64,000 bases of DNA from JAWLBY01 sp041687455. Lineage in GTDB: Bacteria; Pseudomonadota; Gammaproteobacteria; Xanthomonadales; Xanthomonadaceae. A program made the position numbers and the translations under genes. The notes below the pieces were generated by a model. The model did no database searches, was not told the DNA's origin, and saw nothing but the letters and a program-made list of their open reading frames with translations. The stretch covers positions 113,528 through 177,527 of the forward strand of contig JAWLBY010000008.1 of the NCBI GenBank assembly GCA_041687455.1, in the 5' to 3' direction. Positions within the stretch are counted from its first letter, which is position 1. The number at the start of each line of letters is the position of its first letter. Below, in pieces: positions 5,987 to 15,032 of this stretch.

Positions 5987-8932
5987 TCAAACGGCGACCT
6001 GCCCGCCGCAACGCGTCCGATCGGCGATCAGCGTCAATTCGGCGGCGGCATCGGCAGCCCCGACGTGATCGCCGCTGCCGCCATCGGCGAGACGGAACTG
6101 CTGCAAGCGTTCGCCGAGCAGGCGCATCTGCTGCAGCATGCCCTGGGCGTTGGCGGAACTCTGTTCGACCATCGCTGCATTCTGCTGCGTCATGCCATCG
6201 AGGTCGCACAGCGCCTGGTTGACCGATGCGATGCCGCTGGCCTGCTCCGAGGCCGCCGCGCTGATTTCATCGACCATCGTCCGGACCTGCGCAACCGCCT
6301 CGCCGAGCCCGGCCAGCGCCTGCGCCGAATGCCGCACCCATTCGGTGCCCTGCCCGATCAGTCCGGTGGTGTCACCGATCAGCGCGCGGATGTCGCGCGC
6401 GGCATCGGCCGAACGCTGCGCGAGCGCACGCACCTCGCTCGCGACGACCGAGAAACCGCGTCCCTGCTCGCCGGCGCGTGCGGCTTCGACCGCGGCATTC
6501 AGCGCGAGCAGGTTGGTCTGGAACGCGATGCCGTCGATCAGCGTGACGATGTCGGCAATTCGCGCGCTGGCACCGGCGATCCGACCCATCGCGTCGGTCG
6601 CGCGCTGCATCACCGCACCGCCTTCGTCGGCCTGCCGGACGACCGTCGAGCTGCGCTCGCAGGCCAGCCGCGCCTGCCCGTCGGTGTGCCGCACCGCGGC
6701 CGCCAGTTGTTCCATCGCCGCGGCGGTTTCCTCGAGCGAGGCCGATTGCCGCTGCGTGCGCAGGTTCAGGTCGTCGGAGCCAGCCGCCAGCTCGCTGCTG
6801 CCATCGAGCACGCCGACCACCGCCTGCTGCACATCGCGGACCAGCGCGTTCAGGCGCGCCAGCGCGGCGTTGAAGTCCTGTTGCAGCACGCCGAGCCGAC
6901 CGCGGTGGCAGCCGCCGATCGGCCGGTCGAGTGCACCGTCGGCCAGCGCGGCCAGTCCTGCCGACAACTCGCCGAGCGCGGCGTCGAGCGCTTCGCCGGC
7001 GTGGTTGATGTCCTGTTGCAGGCGGCCGAACGCACCAGCTCCGTCGGTCCGCACCCGACGGTCGAACTGGCCGGCCGCCATCGCTGCCATCGCCTGCGAT
7101 ATTTCGTCGAGCGTTGCCTGCAGGTCGCCCAGGGTCCGGTCGACCTGCAGCCGCAGATCGCCGCGCACGCGCGGGTCGAGCCGCACGTCGAGCCGGCCGT
7201 CGGCCAGCCCCTGCATCACGCGTTCGAGCTCGCGCGTGGTCAGCGCCAGGCTGTCGACGGCGGCGTTGGTGTTGCGTTTCAACGCGGCCAGATCGCCCTG
7301 CAGGTCGTCGACGATGCGGCGATCCATCCGGCCGTCGGCGATGTGCCCGACCACATCGTTGACCGCGTGGATCGATCGCTCGACCTGATTCAGGCAGTGG
7401 TCGGTCAGTGCCGCCAGATCGGACAGCTCGTCGCCGTCGTCGGCCATCGCGATCCGACCGTGGAAATCGCCCTGCTCGGCGACCGCCCGCATCCGTTCGC
7501 CGAGCCGCCGCAGGCCGTGGTGCAGGCGGCGGCTGTTGTGGTGCAGCAGCCACAGGCCGAACAGCAGCGCCAGTGCCAGCGCGCCGCCGGCCAGCCACAG
7601 CGCCTGCGCCGCCTGCCACCGGCGGCGTTCGCCGTCGTCGCCCCAGGCCTGTGCTTCGGCGTCGAAGTGCCCGGCCAGCGCAGTGATCCAGTGGCTGTAC
7701 GCCGCGAACGCCGCGCCGGCATCGGCCGTGCCGGCGCTCGCTGCCGCCTGCCGGAACGGCGCGGCGAGCGCACTGCCTTCGGCATCGGCGGCCTGCAGCG
7801 CGGCGTGCCAGTCCGGCGCCGCAGCCACCTGCAGTTCGCGCCAGCTCGCCTGCCGCTGCGCGGCGAGCTGCACCAGCAGCGCGGACAGTTCATCCGGCGC
7901 CGTGCCGCCGAGCGCGGCGCTGATGGTCGCGCGCTCGACGCCGATCGTTTCCTGGATCCGCAGCAGCGCCTGCAAGGCCAGGCCGCGCCGAAGCAAGGCC
8001 ACGTCGGCCAGCTCGTTGAGTCGCGCGGCACCGAGCTGCAGCAACTGTTCGACGATCGCGCTGTATTGCCTGCGGGCATCGCCGGCGGCCAGTTCACGCC
8101 GATCGACCGCGCGCCGCAGCGCGGCGATCGCCGGCAGTGGGTCGAGTGTCTCGCTGGCGCAGTTGCGCGCGCTGCAATGCCGGTCGAGCTGCGCGCGGAC
8201 GTCGTCACGCTCGGCGCGGAACTGCTGTCCGTCCGACGCCAGCCAGCCGACCGACAGCCCGCGCTCGCGTTGCAGCAGGCCGACCAGCGCCGCGCGATCG
8301 AGCCATTCCGACGCCAGCGTCGCGACCTGCAGCGCATCCGCATGCCGCTGCCGCTGCAGGCCGATGAACTGCGCCGACAGCAGCAGCGCCAGCAACAGCA
8401 GCGGCAGCACCGCGATCGCGGTTCGCGCCGGCACCGACAGCCGCCAGCGCACGAACGGATTGAGCTGTCGCCAGCGCCAACTGCGGCGCGAGTAGACCTG
8501 GCCGCCGTCGATCACCGCGCGACCGCTGGCGATGTCGCGGTAGACCTGTTCGGTGGCGGCGATCAGCCGCTCGTCCAGCACCGGCTTGCGCACTGACACG
8601 TAGCCGGCCAGCGTGCCGTTCGAATACTTCGGCGACACGTTGGCGTCGACCCAGTAATGGTCGCCGTTGCGGGCCCGGTTCTTGACCACCGCACGCCAAC
8701 TGCGACCGGCCTGCAGCGATCGCCACAGGTCGGCGAACACCGCCTCGGGCACGTCGGAGTGACGCACGATGTTGTGCGCCTTGCCGATCAGTTCGTCGCG
8801 CTCGAAGCCGGACACGGTGGCAAAGTCGCTGTTGACCTCGACGATCCGTCCCTTGGTATCGGTGATCGACGACAGCGTAGCGTCGGGCGCCATCGGCACC
8901 GCACGACCGGTGTTCGGACCATTGACGCGCAT
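5987..8932 (-). CDS. PAS- and NIT-domain methyl-accepting chemotaxis protein
   Basis: 981 aa. Residues ~15-120 form an Aer-type PAS domain (ITDTKGRIVEVN, FERDELIGKAHNIVRH, GDHYWVDANVSP). A first membrane helix follows near 170, then a ~230-residue segment containing QRERGLSVGWLAS, the signature of nitrate/nitrite-sensing NIT domains. A second helix near 450, HAMP repeats and a cytoplasmic signalling hairpin (NLLALNAAVEAARAGE, GRGFSVVASEVRALA) complete it. It should couple redox and nitrate sensing to swimming direction through CheA/CheW. The ATG at 8932 (GGGAG upstream) is preferred to the in-frame upstream codon, which overlaps two FNR boxes. The box at 8991 fits a -41.5 promoter. Confidence 0.9.
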   Translation of the reverse strand: MRVNGPNTGRAVPMAPDATLSSITDTKGRIVEVNSDFATVSGFERDELIGKAHNIVRHSDVPEAVFADLWRSLQAGRSWRAVVKNRARNGDHYWVDANVSPKYSNGTLAGYVSVRKPVLDERLIAATEQVYRDIASGRAVIDGGQVYSRRSWRWRQLNPFVRWRLSVPARTAIAVLPLLLLALLLSAQFIGLQRQRHADALQVATLASEWLDRAALVGLLQRERGLSVGWLASDGQQFRAERDDVRAQLDRHCSARNCASETLDPLPAIAALRRAVDRRELAAGDARRQYSAIVEQLLQLGAARLNELADVALLRRGLALQALLRIQETIGVERATISAALGGTAPDELSALLVQLAAQRQASWRELQVAAAPDWHAALQAADAEGSALAAPFRQAAASAGTADAGAAFAAYSHWITALAGHFDAEAQAWGDDGERRRWQAAQALWLAGGALALALLFGLWLLHHNSRRLHHGLRRLGERMRAVAEQGDFHGRIAMADDGDELSDLAALTDHCLNQVERSIHAVNDVVGHIADGRMDRRIVDDLQGDLAALKRNTNAAVDSLALTTRELERVMQGLADGRLDVRLDPRVRGDLRLQVDRTLGDLQATLDEISQAMAAMAAGQFDRRVRTDGAGAFGRLQQDINHAGEALDAALGELSAGLAALADGALDRPIGGCHRGRLGVLQQDFNAALARLNALVRDVQQAVVGVLDGSSELAAGSDDLNLRTQRQSASLEETAAAMEQLAAAVRHTDGQARLACERSSTVVRQADEGGAVMQRATDAMGRIAGASARIADIVTLIDGIAFQTNLLALNAAVEAARAGEQGRGFSVVASEVRALAQRSADAARDIRALIGDTTGLIGQGTEWVRHSAQALAGLGEAVAQVRTMVDEISAAASEQASGIASVNQALCDLDGMTQQNAAMVEQSSANAQGMLQQMRLLGERLQQFRLADGGSGDHVGAADAAAELTLIADRTRCGGQVAV

Positions 8933-8990
8933 CGCGACTCCCGCACGGGGGCAAGGTCCGCTAGCGTGGCGGGCGCGGCGGTCGGGCGAA

Positions 8991-9004
8991 CTGACGTCGG
9001 TCAA
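8991..9004 (-). promoter_or_regulatory. FNR/DNR box for the chemoreceptor gene
   Basis: CTGAC-GTCG-GTCAA. The centre (8997.5) lies 65.5 nt from the chemoreceptor ATG. A start site at -41.5 falls at 8956, with a CACGCT hexamer on the minus strand (8968-8963) as a plausible -10 and a ~24-nt leader with GGGAG. Confidence 0.68.
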
Positions 9005-9035
9005 GATCGCGATTCGACGCCGCCGCGCCGCATGG

Positions 9036-9049
9036 CTGACCGAAGTCAA
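9036..9049 (+). promoter_or_regulatory. FNR/DNR box for deoCAD
   Basis: CTGAC-CGAA-GTCAA. The centre (9042.5) is 42.5 nt before the deoC ATG, with TTACCGT (9071-9077) at the -10 position. The only GGAG ends one base before the ATG, too close to act as a ribosome site, so initiation is probably leaderless. Confidence 0.72.
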
Positions 9050-9084
9050 CGTCGCCCCGGCGCCGCTGGCTTACCGTCCGGAGC

Positions 9085-9867
9085 ATGACCGCGACCGATT
9101 CCGTTCCATCGACCCCGCCGACGCCCGCCGCGGCGCAGCGCCTGCTCGGCCTGCTCGACCTGACCCTGCTCGACGACCAGGCCGACGGCATCGCCGTCGA
9201 ACAGCTCGCCGAACGCGCCGCCAGCCGGTTCGGCGCGCCGGCGGCACTGTGCGTCTGGCCTCGCCACATCGGCATCGCGAAGGCGGCGCTGGCGGCGCGC
9301 GGGCTGTCGGCGTTGCCGATCGCCACGGTCGTGAACTTTCCCGACGGCGCTGCCGAGCCGGCCCGGGTCGAGCGCGAGATCGCGCAGTCGCTGACCGCCG
9401 GCGCGACCGAGATCGACGCCGTGCTGCCCTATCGCGCGCTGCGCGCCGGCGACATCGCGACCTGCGAGCGCATGCTGGCATTGTTCCGCAGCGGCTGCGG
9501 CAGCGCAGCGCAGCTCAAGGTGATCCTCGAGACCGGCGAGCTGACTGCGGCGCAGATCCGGCTGGCGAGCCGGCTGGCGATCGATGCCGGCGCCGACTTC
9601 ATCAAGACATCGACCGGCAAGGTCGCCGTCAACGCGACGCCGGCCGCGGCGACGCTGATGCTGCAGGCGATCGCCGAGCGCGGCGGCCACTGCGGCTTCA
9701 AGGCGGCCGGCGGCATCCGCACGGCGAGCGCCGCAACCGAGTACCTGCAGCTTGCCGAGCGCATGCTGGGTCCGGTCTGGCCGACGCCGGCCCGGTTCCG
9801 GATCGGCGCCAGCGCACTGGCCGGCGAACTGCATGCGGTACTCGCGGCGGGCGCTCCCGTCCGATGA
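9085..9867 (+). CDS. deoC: Deoxyribose-phosphate aldolase
   Basis: 260 aa, the long gammaproteobacterial form. Schiff-base lysine in DFIKTSTGK and the second conserved lysine in HCGFKAAGGI are present, as is DLTLLDDQ at the N-terminus. It cleaves 2-deoxyribose-5-phosphate to acetaldehyde and glyceraldehyde-3-phosphate in the cytosol. It is first gene of a tight operon: its TGA overlaps the ATG of the phosphorylase by four bases. An FNR-like box replaces the DeoR/CytR-type control known in enterics, which suggests that this organism degrades deoxynucleosides mainly under low oxygen. Confidence 0.95.
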   Translation: MTATDSVPSTPPTPAAAQRLLGLLDLTLLDDQADGIAVEQLAERAASRFGAPAALCVWPRHIGIAKAALAARGLSALPIATVVNFPDGAAEPARVEREIAQSLTAGATEIDAVLPYRALRAGDIATCERMLALFRSGCGSAAQLKVILETGELTAAQIRLASRLAIDAGADFIKTSTGKVAVNATPAAATLMLQAIAERGGHCGFKAAGGIRTASAATEYLQLAERMLGPVWPTPARFRIGASALAGELHAVLAAGAPVR

Positions 9868-11273
9868 ACGCCGGCTCGCTCGCTGCACTGCTGGCGGCCA
9901 AGCGCGACGGCCTGTCGCTCGACGCCGCTGCGCTGCGTCGGCTGATGACCGCCGATGGCGCCGATGACGCGCAGCTCGGCGCGTTCGCAATGGCGGTCGC
10001 GCTGCACGGCATGTCGGCGGACGAGTGCGCCGCGCTGACCGCGGCGATGCGCGATTCCGGCTGCGTGCTCGACTGGAACGGCGTCGGGCTGCACGGCCCC
10101 TGCGTAGACAAGCATTCGACCGGCGGCGTCGGCGACCTGGTGTCGCTGGTGCTGGCACCGGCGCTGGCCGCCTGCGGCGCGCATGTGCCGATGCTGTCGG
10201 GCCGCGCCCTCGGCCACAGCGGTGGCACGCTGGACAAGCTGGAGTCGATTCCCGGCTACGACGTGCAGCCGTCGACGCCGCGCTTCCAGCGGGTCGTCGC
10301 CGAGGTCGGTTGCGCGATCATCGGCGCGACCGGCTCGCTGGCACCGGCCGACCGCCGGCTGTACGGCATCCGCGATCGCACCGCGACGGTCGACGTGCTG
10401 CCGCTGATCGTCGCATCGATCCTGTCGAAGAAACTCGCAGTCGGACTCGACGCGCTGGTGCTCGACGTCAAATGCGGCAACGGCGCGCTGCTGGCCGACC
10501 CGCAGCAGTCGCGCCGGCTGGCCGCGCTGCTGGCGGAGACGGCCGCCACGCTCGGCCTGCGCTGCGCGGTACGGCTCTCGGACATGCAGCAGCCGCTGGC
10601 CGACTGCGCCGGCAATGCGCTGGAGATCCGCGAAGCCCTGGCCTGCCTGCGCGGCGAGCGGCCGCACTCGCGGGCGGTCGAGCTGACACTGACGCTCGGC
10701 GCCGACGCGCTGCAACTGGCCGGGCTGTGCAGCGACGCGTCCGATGCGCGCCGGCGGCTGCAGGCGACGCTCGACGACGGCCGCGCAGCCGAGCGCTTCG
10801 CCGCAATGGTCCATGCGCTCGGCGGGCCGGCCGACCTGCTCGAGCAGCCCGACCGGCATCTGCCGATGGCGCCGATCGTGCGGCCGCTGCCGGCGACGCG
10901 CAGCGGCTATCTGGCCGCGATCGACGTCGCTACGCTGGGCCGGACCGTGATCGACCTCGGCGGCGGACGCCGCGACCACTGCCAGGCGATCGACCATGCG
11001 GTCGGCCTGGCCGGGCTGCCGCGGCTCGGCCAGGCGCTGCAGGCCGGCCAGCCGCTGGCCATGATCCACGCCCGCGACGAGGCCGGCTGGCAGCGCGCCG
11101 CGGCAAGGCTGGGCGAAGCTTTGCGGCTGACGGATCGCCCCTGCGAGCCGCCACCGCTGCTGTGTGCCGCCGCGGCTGGTGCGACACCGGCCGCGGTCCG
11201 GTCGCGACTGTCGGGCGCCGCGCTGGCCGGCCTGCCGGTCGCGCTGATGCTCGGCGTCGGGGCGATCCGGTGA
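9864..11273 (+). CDS. deoA: Thymidine phosphorylase
   Basis: 469 aa. Family signatures are complete: phosphate-binding KHSTGGVGD, the long motif SGRALGHSGGTLDKLESI, and DVLPLIVASILSKKLA. It phosphorolyses thymidine and deoxyuridine to base and 2-deoxyribose-1-phosphate. The ATG overlaps the deoC stop (ATGA), and its own TGA overlaps the GTG of deoD, so translation is coupled along the operon. With cdd nearby, deoxycytidine can be fed into the same route. No phosphopentomutase (deoB) is visible in the window. Confidence 0.94.
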   Translation: MNAGSLAALLAAKRDGLSLDAAALRRLMTADGADDAQLGAFAMAVALHGMSADECAALTAAMRDSGCVLDWNGVGLHGPCVDKHSTGGVGDLVSLVLAPALAACGAHVPMLSGRALGHSGGTLDKLESIPGYDVQPSTPRFQRVVAEVGCAIIGATGSLAPADRRLYGIRDRTATVDVLPLIVASILSKKLAVGLDALVLDVKCGNGALLADPQQSRRLAALLAETAATLGLRCAVRLSDMQQPLADCAGNALEIREALACLRGERPHSRAVELTLTLGADALQLAGLCSDASDARRRLQATLDDGRAAERFAAMVHALGGPADLLEQPDRHLPMAPIVRPLPATRSGYLAAIDVATLGRTVIDLGGGRRDHCQAIDHAVGLAGLPRLGQALQAGQPLAMIHARDEAGWQRAAARLGEALRLTDRPCEPPPLLCAAAAGATPAAVRSRLSGAALAGLPVALMLGVGAIR

Positions 11274-11977
11274 GCACGCCGCACATCGATGCCGCGCCGG
11301 GCGATTTCGCCGACACCGTGCTGCTGCCGGGCGATCCGCTGCGTGCGCAGCACATTGCCACGCACTGGTTCGACCACGCCCGGCAGGTCTGCGGACTGCG
11401 CAACATGCTCGGCTACACCGGCCGCTGGCAGGGCCGGCCGCTGTCGGTGATCGGCACCGGCATGGGCATGCCGTCGCTGGCGATCTACGTGACCGAACTG
11501 GTCCGCATGTTCGGCGCACGACGGCTGATCCGGGTCGGCACCTGTGGCGGCCTGCAGCCATCGATGGCGCTCGGCGAGCTGCTGCTGGCACTCGGGGCCG
11601 GCAGCGATTCGCCGATCGGCCAGCGCACGCTGCCCGGCATCGCGCTGCCGGCGGTCTGCGACCCGACCCTGTTGCGGCAGGCCTGGTCGGCGGCCGATGC
11701 CATCCAGCAGCCGGTCCGCTGCGGCAGCGTGTTCTCGACCGACGAGTTCTACGGCGACCCGGCGCTGCTGCCGGCGCTGCGCGCGCACGGCATGCTCGGC
11801 ATCGACATGGAAACCGCCGCACTGTACCGGCTGGCCGCGCAGTACGGCGTCCACGCGATCAGTCTGCTGGCGGTCAGCGACCTGCTGCCGGACGGCGCGG
11901 CGATGCCGGCCGCGCAACGGCAACGGGCGCTCGACGGACTGTTCCGGCTGGCGCTGGCGACCGCCGCTGCCGGCTGA
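11270..11977 (+). CDS. deoD: Purine-nucleoside phosphorylase (DeoD type)
   Basis: 235 aa, starting at a GTG that overlaps the deoA stop. Conserved elements of hexameric PNP are present: VLLPGDPLRA, GTGMGMPS, IRVGTCGG, GIDMETAALY and LAVSDLL (catalytic Asp). It converts purine (deoxy)nucleosides to base and (deoxy)ribose-1-phosphate. The four-base overlap and absence of its own promoter indicate translation from the deoCAD mRNA. Confidence 0.93.
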   Translation: MSTPHIDAAPGDFADTVLLPGDPLRAQHIATHWFDHARQVCGLRNMLGYTGRWQGRPLSVIGTGMGMPSLAIYVTELVRMFGARRLIRVGTCGGLQPSMALGELLLALGAGSDSPIGQRTLPGIALPAVCDPTLLRQAWSAADAIQQPVRCGSVFSTDEFYGDPALLPALRAHGMLGIDMETAALYRLAAQYGVHAISLLAVSDLLPDGAAMPAAQRQRALDGLFRLALATAAAG

Positions 11978-12212
11978 CAGAAATCCCGCGCAGGGTCTGC
12001 CGCACCGACGCCAATCGCACCCTCGACGCGGAGGTGCAGACGTTCCCTGGTCAGCAGTGCACGCATCCCGCGTCCCGGCCACGCCGTCTTCGAACGCTCG
12101 AGAAAGCTGCACGGCCGCTGGCTGGCCGGCGTCTGCGTGACAGCGAGTTCAGCGTGGTTCTGTCAAGGTATCGCCCGGCCGTCGATGCCTGGAGCCGTGA
12201 CGGAGTGCGCCA

Positions 12213-12578
12213 ATGACCGAATCAGCGAAGGTGCTGGTCGTCGACGACAACCTCGACGCCGCCGAAAGCATGAAGATCCTGCTCGAATGCTGGGGCCATT
12301 CGGTGGCGATCGCGCACGACGGCATCGCCGCGCTGGCGGCGGCCGCCGAGCATCACCCGCGGTTCGTGCTGCTCGACATCGGCCTGCCGGGGATGGATGG
12401 CTACGAAGTCGCGCGGCGGCTGCGCGAGCAGAGCGGCGCGCAGATGCCGCACCTGATCGCGGTGACCGGCTACGGCCGGGCCGAGGACCGCGAACGGACT
12501 CGTGCCGCCGGGTTCGACCGCCACCTGGTCAAGCCGCTCGATCTCGACCAGTTGCGCGAGCTGCTCGGCAACGACTGA
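12213..12578 (+). CDS. Single-domain response regulator (CheY-like)
   Basis: 121 aa, one receiver domain and no output domain. Phospho-acceptor is Asp55 (LLDIGLPGMDG), with the acidic pair DD at 11-12, switch Thr in AVTGYG and Lys in LVKPLD. It probably passes phosphate within a hybrid-kinase cascade or acts on a protein partner. It stands alone; the next gene, a diguanylate cyclase, begins 199 nt downstream in the same direction and could be functionally linked, but no kinase is adjacent. Confidence 0.9.
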   Translation: MTESAKVLVVDDNLDAAESMKILLECWGHSVAIAHDGIAALAAAAEHHPRFVLLDIGLPGMDGYEVARRLREQSGAQMPHLIAVTGYGRAEDRERTRAAGFDRHLVKPLDLDQLRELLGND

Positions 12579-12776
12579 GCGGGGCCGCGCGCTCGGCTCG
12601 CGAGCGGCCGGCCGTGCGCTCACGGAGGAGTCCGCTCCGCCATCACGCGGCGTGCTGGTCTAATCTTGTGTCATCGAAAGTCGCGGGCAGTCCCGGATGT
12701 GTATCGATTTTTCCGTCCGGTCGGCGCCGCCGATCGCTCCGTCCGCGTCCTTGCGGCACCACCCCGGAGCATGCGC

Positions 12777-13913
12777 ATGACCCCGCTGCCGGCGCTGCTC
12801 GATTTCGGCCTGATCGACGTCGGCCGAGTGATCTGGGGCCGTGCGCTGCCGACCGTCGCCGCCTGCCAGCAGCGCCGGCTGCTGCAGCTCCGGCTGCAGG
12901 GGCTGGCGCTGGTATCGGCACTGCTGATGCTGGGCTGGATCGGCGTCGAGGCGGTCGCGCTCGACGGTCGCACGCTGGCGCTGCTGGTCGCGCTGCGGGT
13001 CGCGTTCGCGGCATTGGCGCTCGCCCTTGCGCTGCTGGCGACCCGGCTGGCGCCGCTGGCCGGCCTCGGCCTCCTGGTACTGCTGCAGGCGGTGACGTTC
13101 GCGGCGATGCGGCAGACGCTCGACGCCGACGTGCCGGCGTGGCTGCAGTTCGGCTATGGCCTGTTTCCGTATCTGCTGGTCGGCCAACTGTCGATCCTGC
13201 CGATTGCGGCGCTGCCATTGCTGCTGCTCGCAGTGCCCGGATTTGCACTGGCGTGGCTGCCGACCCTGCTCGATGGCGGCCCGGCGCCATGGCACGAGCT
13301 CTGGCTGCTGGCGCTGATCCTGGCGATGGCGATGTGGGCCGGCGCGGCGCAACTGACGTTGCTGCTGAACCTGCTGTCGGCGCGCTGGGATGCCGCCCAT
13401 GACCCGATGACCGGACTCGCCAACCGGCGCAGCCTGCTGGCCCGGCTCGGCACCGAGCTGGCCGGCGTGCGGCGACGCGGCTCGACCCTGTCGGTCGTCA
13501 TGTTCGATCTCGATCGGTTCAAGTGCGTCAATGATCGCTACGGCCACGCCTGCGGCGACGAGGTGATCCGCACCGCCGCCGCCGTTCTGGAACGGGAGCT
13601 GCGCGCGAACGATGTCGCCGGTCGGCTGGGCGGCGAGGAGTTCGTCGCGGTGCTGCCGGATACCGCGCTCGACGAGGCACGGCGGGTCGCCGACCGGATC
13701 CGGCAGGCGACCGCCGACGCCAGTACCGACTGCGCCGGCCTCGCGATCCGGGTCACGGTCAGCGCCGGCGTCGCCGAGCATTCCGACGTCGAATCGATCG
13801 ACAGCCTGTTGAGTCGCGCCGACGCCGCGCTGTACGCGGCCAAGGCGGCCGGTCGCGATCGCGTGGCGAGTGCGCCGCCGCGGCTGCCGGCCGGCAGCCC
13901 GGCACCCGGCTGA
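12777..13913 (+). CDS. Membrane-bound diguanylate cyclase
   Basis: 378 aa. Five to six membrane helices fill residues ~25-200, followed by a GGDEF domain whose active site reads GGEEF, with DLDRFKCVNDRYGH and the start HDPMTGLANRR. It makes cyclic di-GMP at the inner membrane. No RxxD inhibitory site is evident directly before GGEEF. I chose the second of two close ATGs (12771, 12777) because GGAG is correctly spaced for it. A TAATCT -10-like sequence lies near 12659. Confidence 0.9.
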   Translation: MTPLPALLDFGLIDVGRVIWGRALPTVAACQQRRLLQLRLQGLALVSALLMLGWIGVEAVALDGRTLALLVALRVAFAALALALALLATRLAPLAGLGLLVLLQAVTFAAMRQTLDADVPAWLQFGYGLFPYLLVGQLSILPIAALPLLLLAVPGFALAWLPTLLDGGPAPWHELWLLALILAMAMWAGAAQLTLLLNLLSARWDAAHDPMTGLANRRSLLARLGTELAGVRRRGSTLSVVMFDLDRFKCVNDRYGHACGDEVIRTAAAVLERELRANDVAGRLGGEEFVAVLPDTALDEARRVADRIRQATADASTDCAGLAIRVTVSAGVAEHSDVESIDSLLSRADAALYAAKAAGRDRVASAPPRLPAGSPAPG

Positions 13914-13920
13914 GCCGGGC

Positions 13921-14841
13921 TCAATCGGCTGCGACCCAGCGCGCCAGCCCGAGCAGGGCCGGATGCGGATGCGTGATCACCCAGGTCGGGATCGCCGCGA
14001 GCCGGTCCCGCATCGGCGGCTTGTCCTCGAAACCGCGGCGGAATTCGGCACTGTCGAAGCGCTGCTGCCAGCACGGCACGATGCCGCCGCCGATGTAGAC
14101 CCCGCCGCGCGCGTCGACCGTCAGCGCCAGGTTGCCGGCCACCCGGCCGAGCCAGCGCGTGAACAGCCGGCGCGTCTCGACCGCCAGCGGCTCGCCGGCC
14201 TCGGCACGCCGGTCGAGCTCGGCCGGCGTCGCCGGCGCTGCGCCGCCGAGCGCCGCGTACAGCCGCAGCAGCCCCGGCCCGCACAGCACGGTCTCGGCGC
14301 TGACCCGGCCATGCTGCCGCCGTAACGCCTGCCAGGCAGCGGCCTCGCGATCGTCGGCCGGAGCCAGGTCGGCATGCCCGCCCTCACCCGGCAACACCCA
14401 CCAGCGGCCGCCGAGCGGCAACGTGATCGCCATGCCGAGACCGGTGCCCGGGCCGAGCACCGCGCGCGGCGCATCCGGCACTGCGGCGCCACCGCCGCAG
14501 TGCCACCGGTCGGCGTCGCCGAGCAGCGGCAATGCATGGGCCAGTGCGGCAAAGTCGTTGATCAGCCGCACCTCGCGCGCGCCGCTGGCGAGCCGCAGCG
14601 CGGCCAGATCGAGCGAAAGCGCCCGGTTGGTCAGCGCGATCCGGCCGCCGACCCCGACCGGTCCGGCCGCCGCACAGGCGAAGCGCTCGATCACCGGCAG
14701 ACCGTGCGATTGCAGATAGCTGCCGATCAGCGGCGCAAGGTCATCGGCGCTCGGCACCGTGACCGGCTCGCTGAGCCGGCCGGTGCGGTCGGCCAGCGCG
14801 AATCGCGCATTGCTGCCGCCGACGTCGGCCACCAGGTTCAT
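13921..14841 (-). CDS. glk: Glucokinase
   Basis: 306 aa, the size of proteobacterial Glk. Phosphate-binding start LVADVGGSNARFAL, the sugar-binding LINDFAALAHALP, catalytic region VLGPGTGLGMA and PGEGGHADLAP, and the adenosine-binding VYIGGGIVP are all visible. It phosphorylates glucose with ATP. The ATG has GGGAG upstream. It is convergent with the diguanylate cyclase, whose stop is eight bases away. Confidence 0.93.
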   Translation of the reverse strand: MNLVADVGGSNARFALADRTGRLSEPVTVPSADDLAPLIGSYLQSHGLPVIERFACAAAGPVGVGGRIALTNRALSLDLAALRLASGAREVRLINDFAALAHALPLLGDADRWHCGGGAAVPDAPRAVLGPGTGLGMAITLPLGGRWWVLPGEGGHADLAPADDREAAAWQALRRQHGRVSAETVLCGPGLLRLYAALGGAAPATPAELDRRAEAGEPLAVETRRLFTRWLGRVAGNLALTVDARGGVYIGGGIVPCWQQRFDSAEFRRGFEDKPPMRDRLAAIPTWVITHPHPALLGLARWVAAD

Positions 14842-15032
14842 CGAACGCTCCCGCCGCATGCGCTCCACCGTATCCGTTCCCCGCCACCCTCGCGGCCGGC
14901 GCCCGACGCTGCGCTGAACCGGGGCGGGCCGAATGCCGCGCGGCGTCCGCGCGATCGATCCGGGCGCCGATTCAGGGCCGATTTCAGTCGCGACGCCGAC
15001 GGTAACGCATCTTCCCGACACCCGCCGACACG

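Noticed and set aside
5645..8596. 983-codon open frame on the plus strand
   Set aside because: It is the antisense shadow of the chemoreceptor gene; its Arg/Gln/His-rich product has no domain, whereas the minus strand shows clear PAS, HAMP and MCP motifs.
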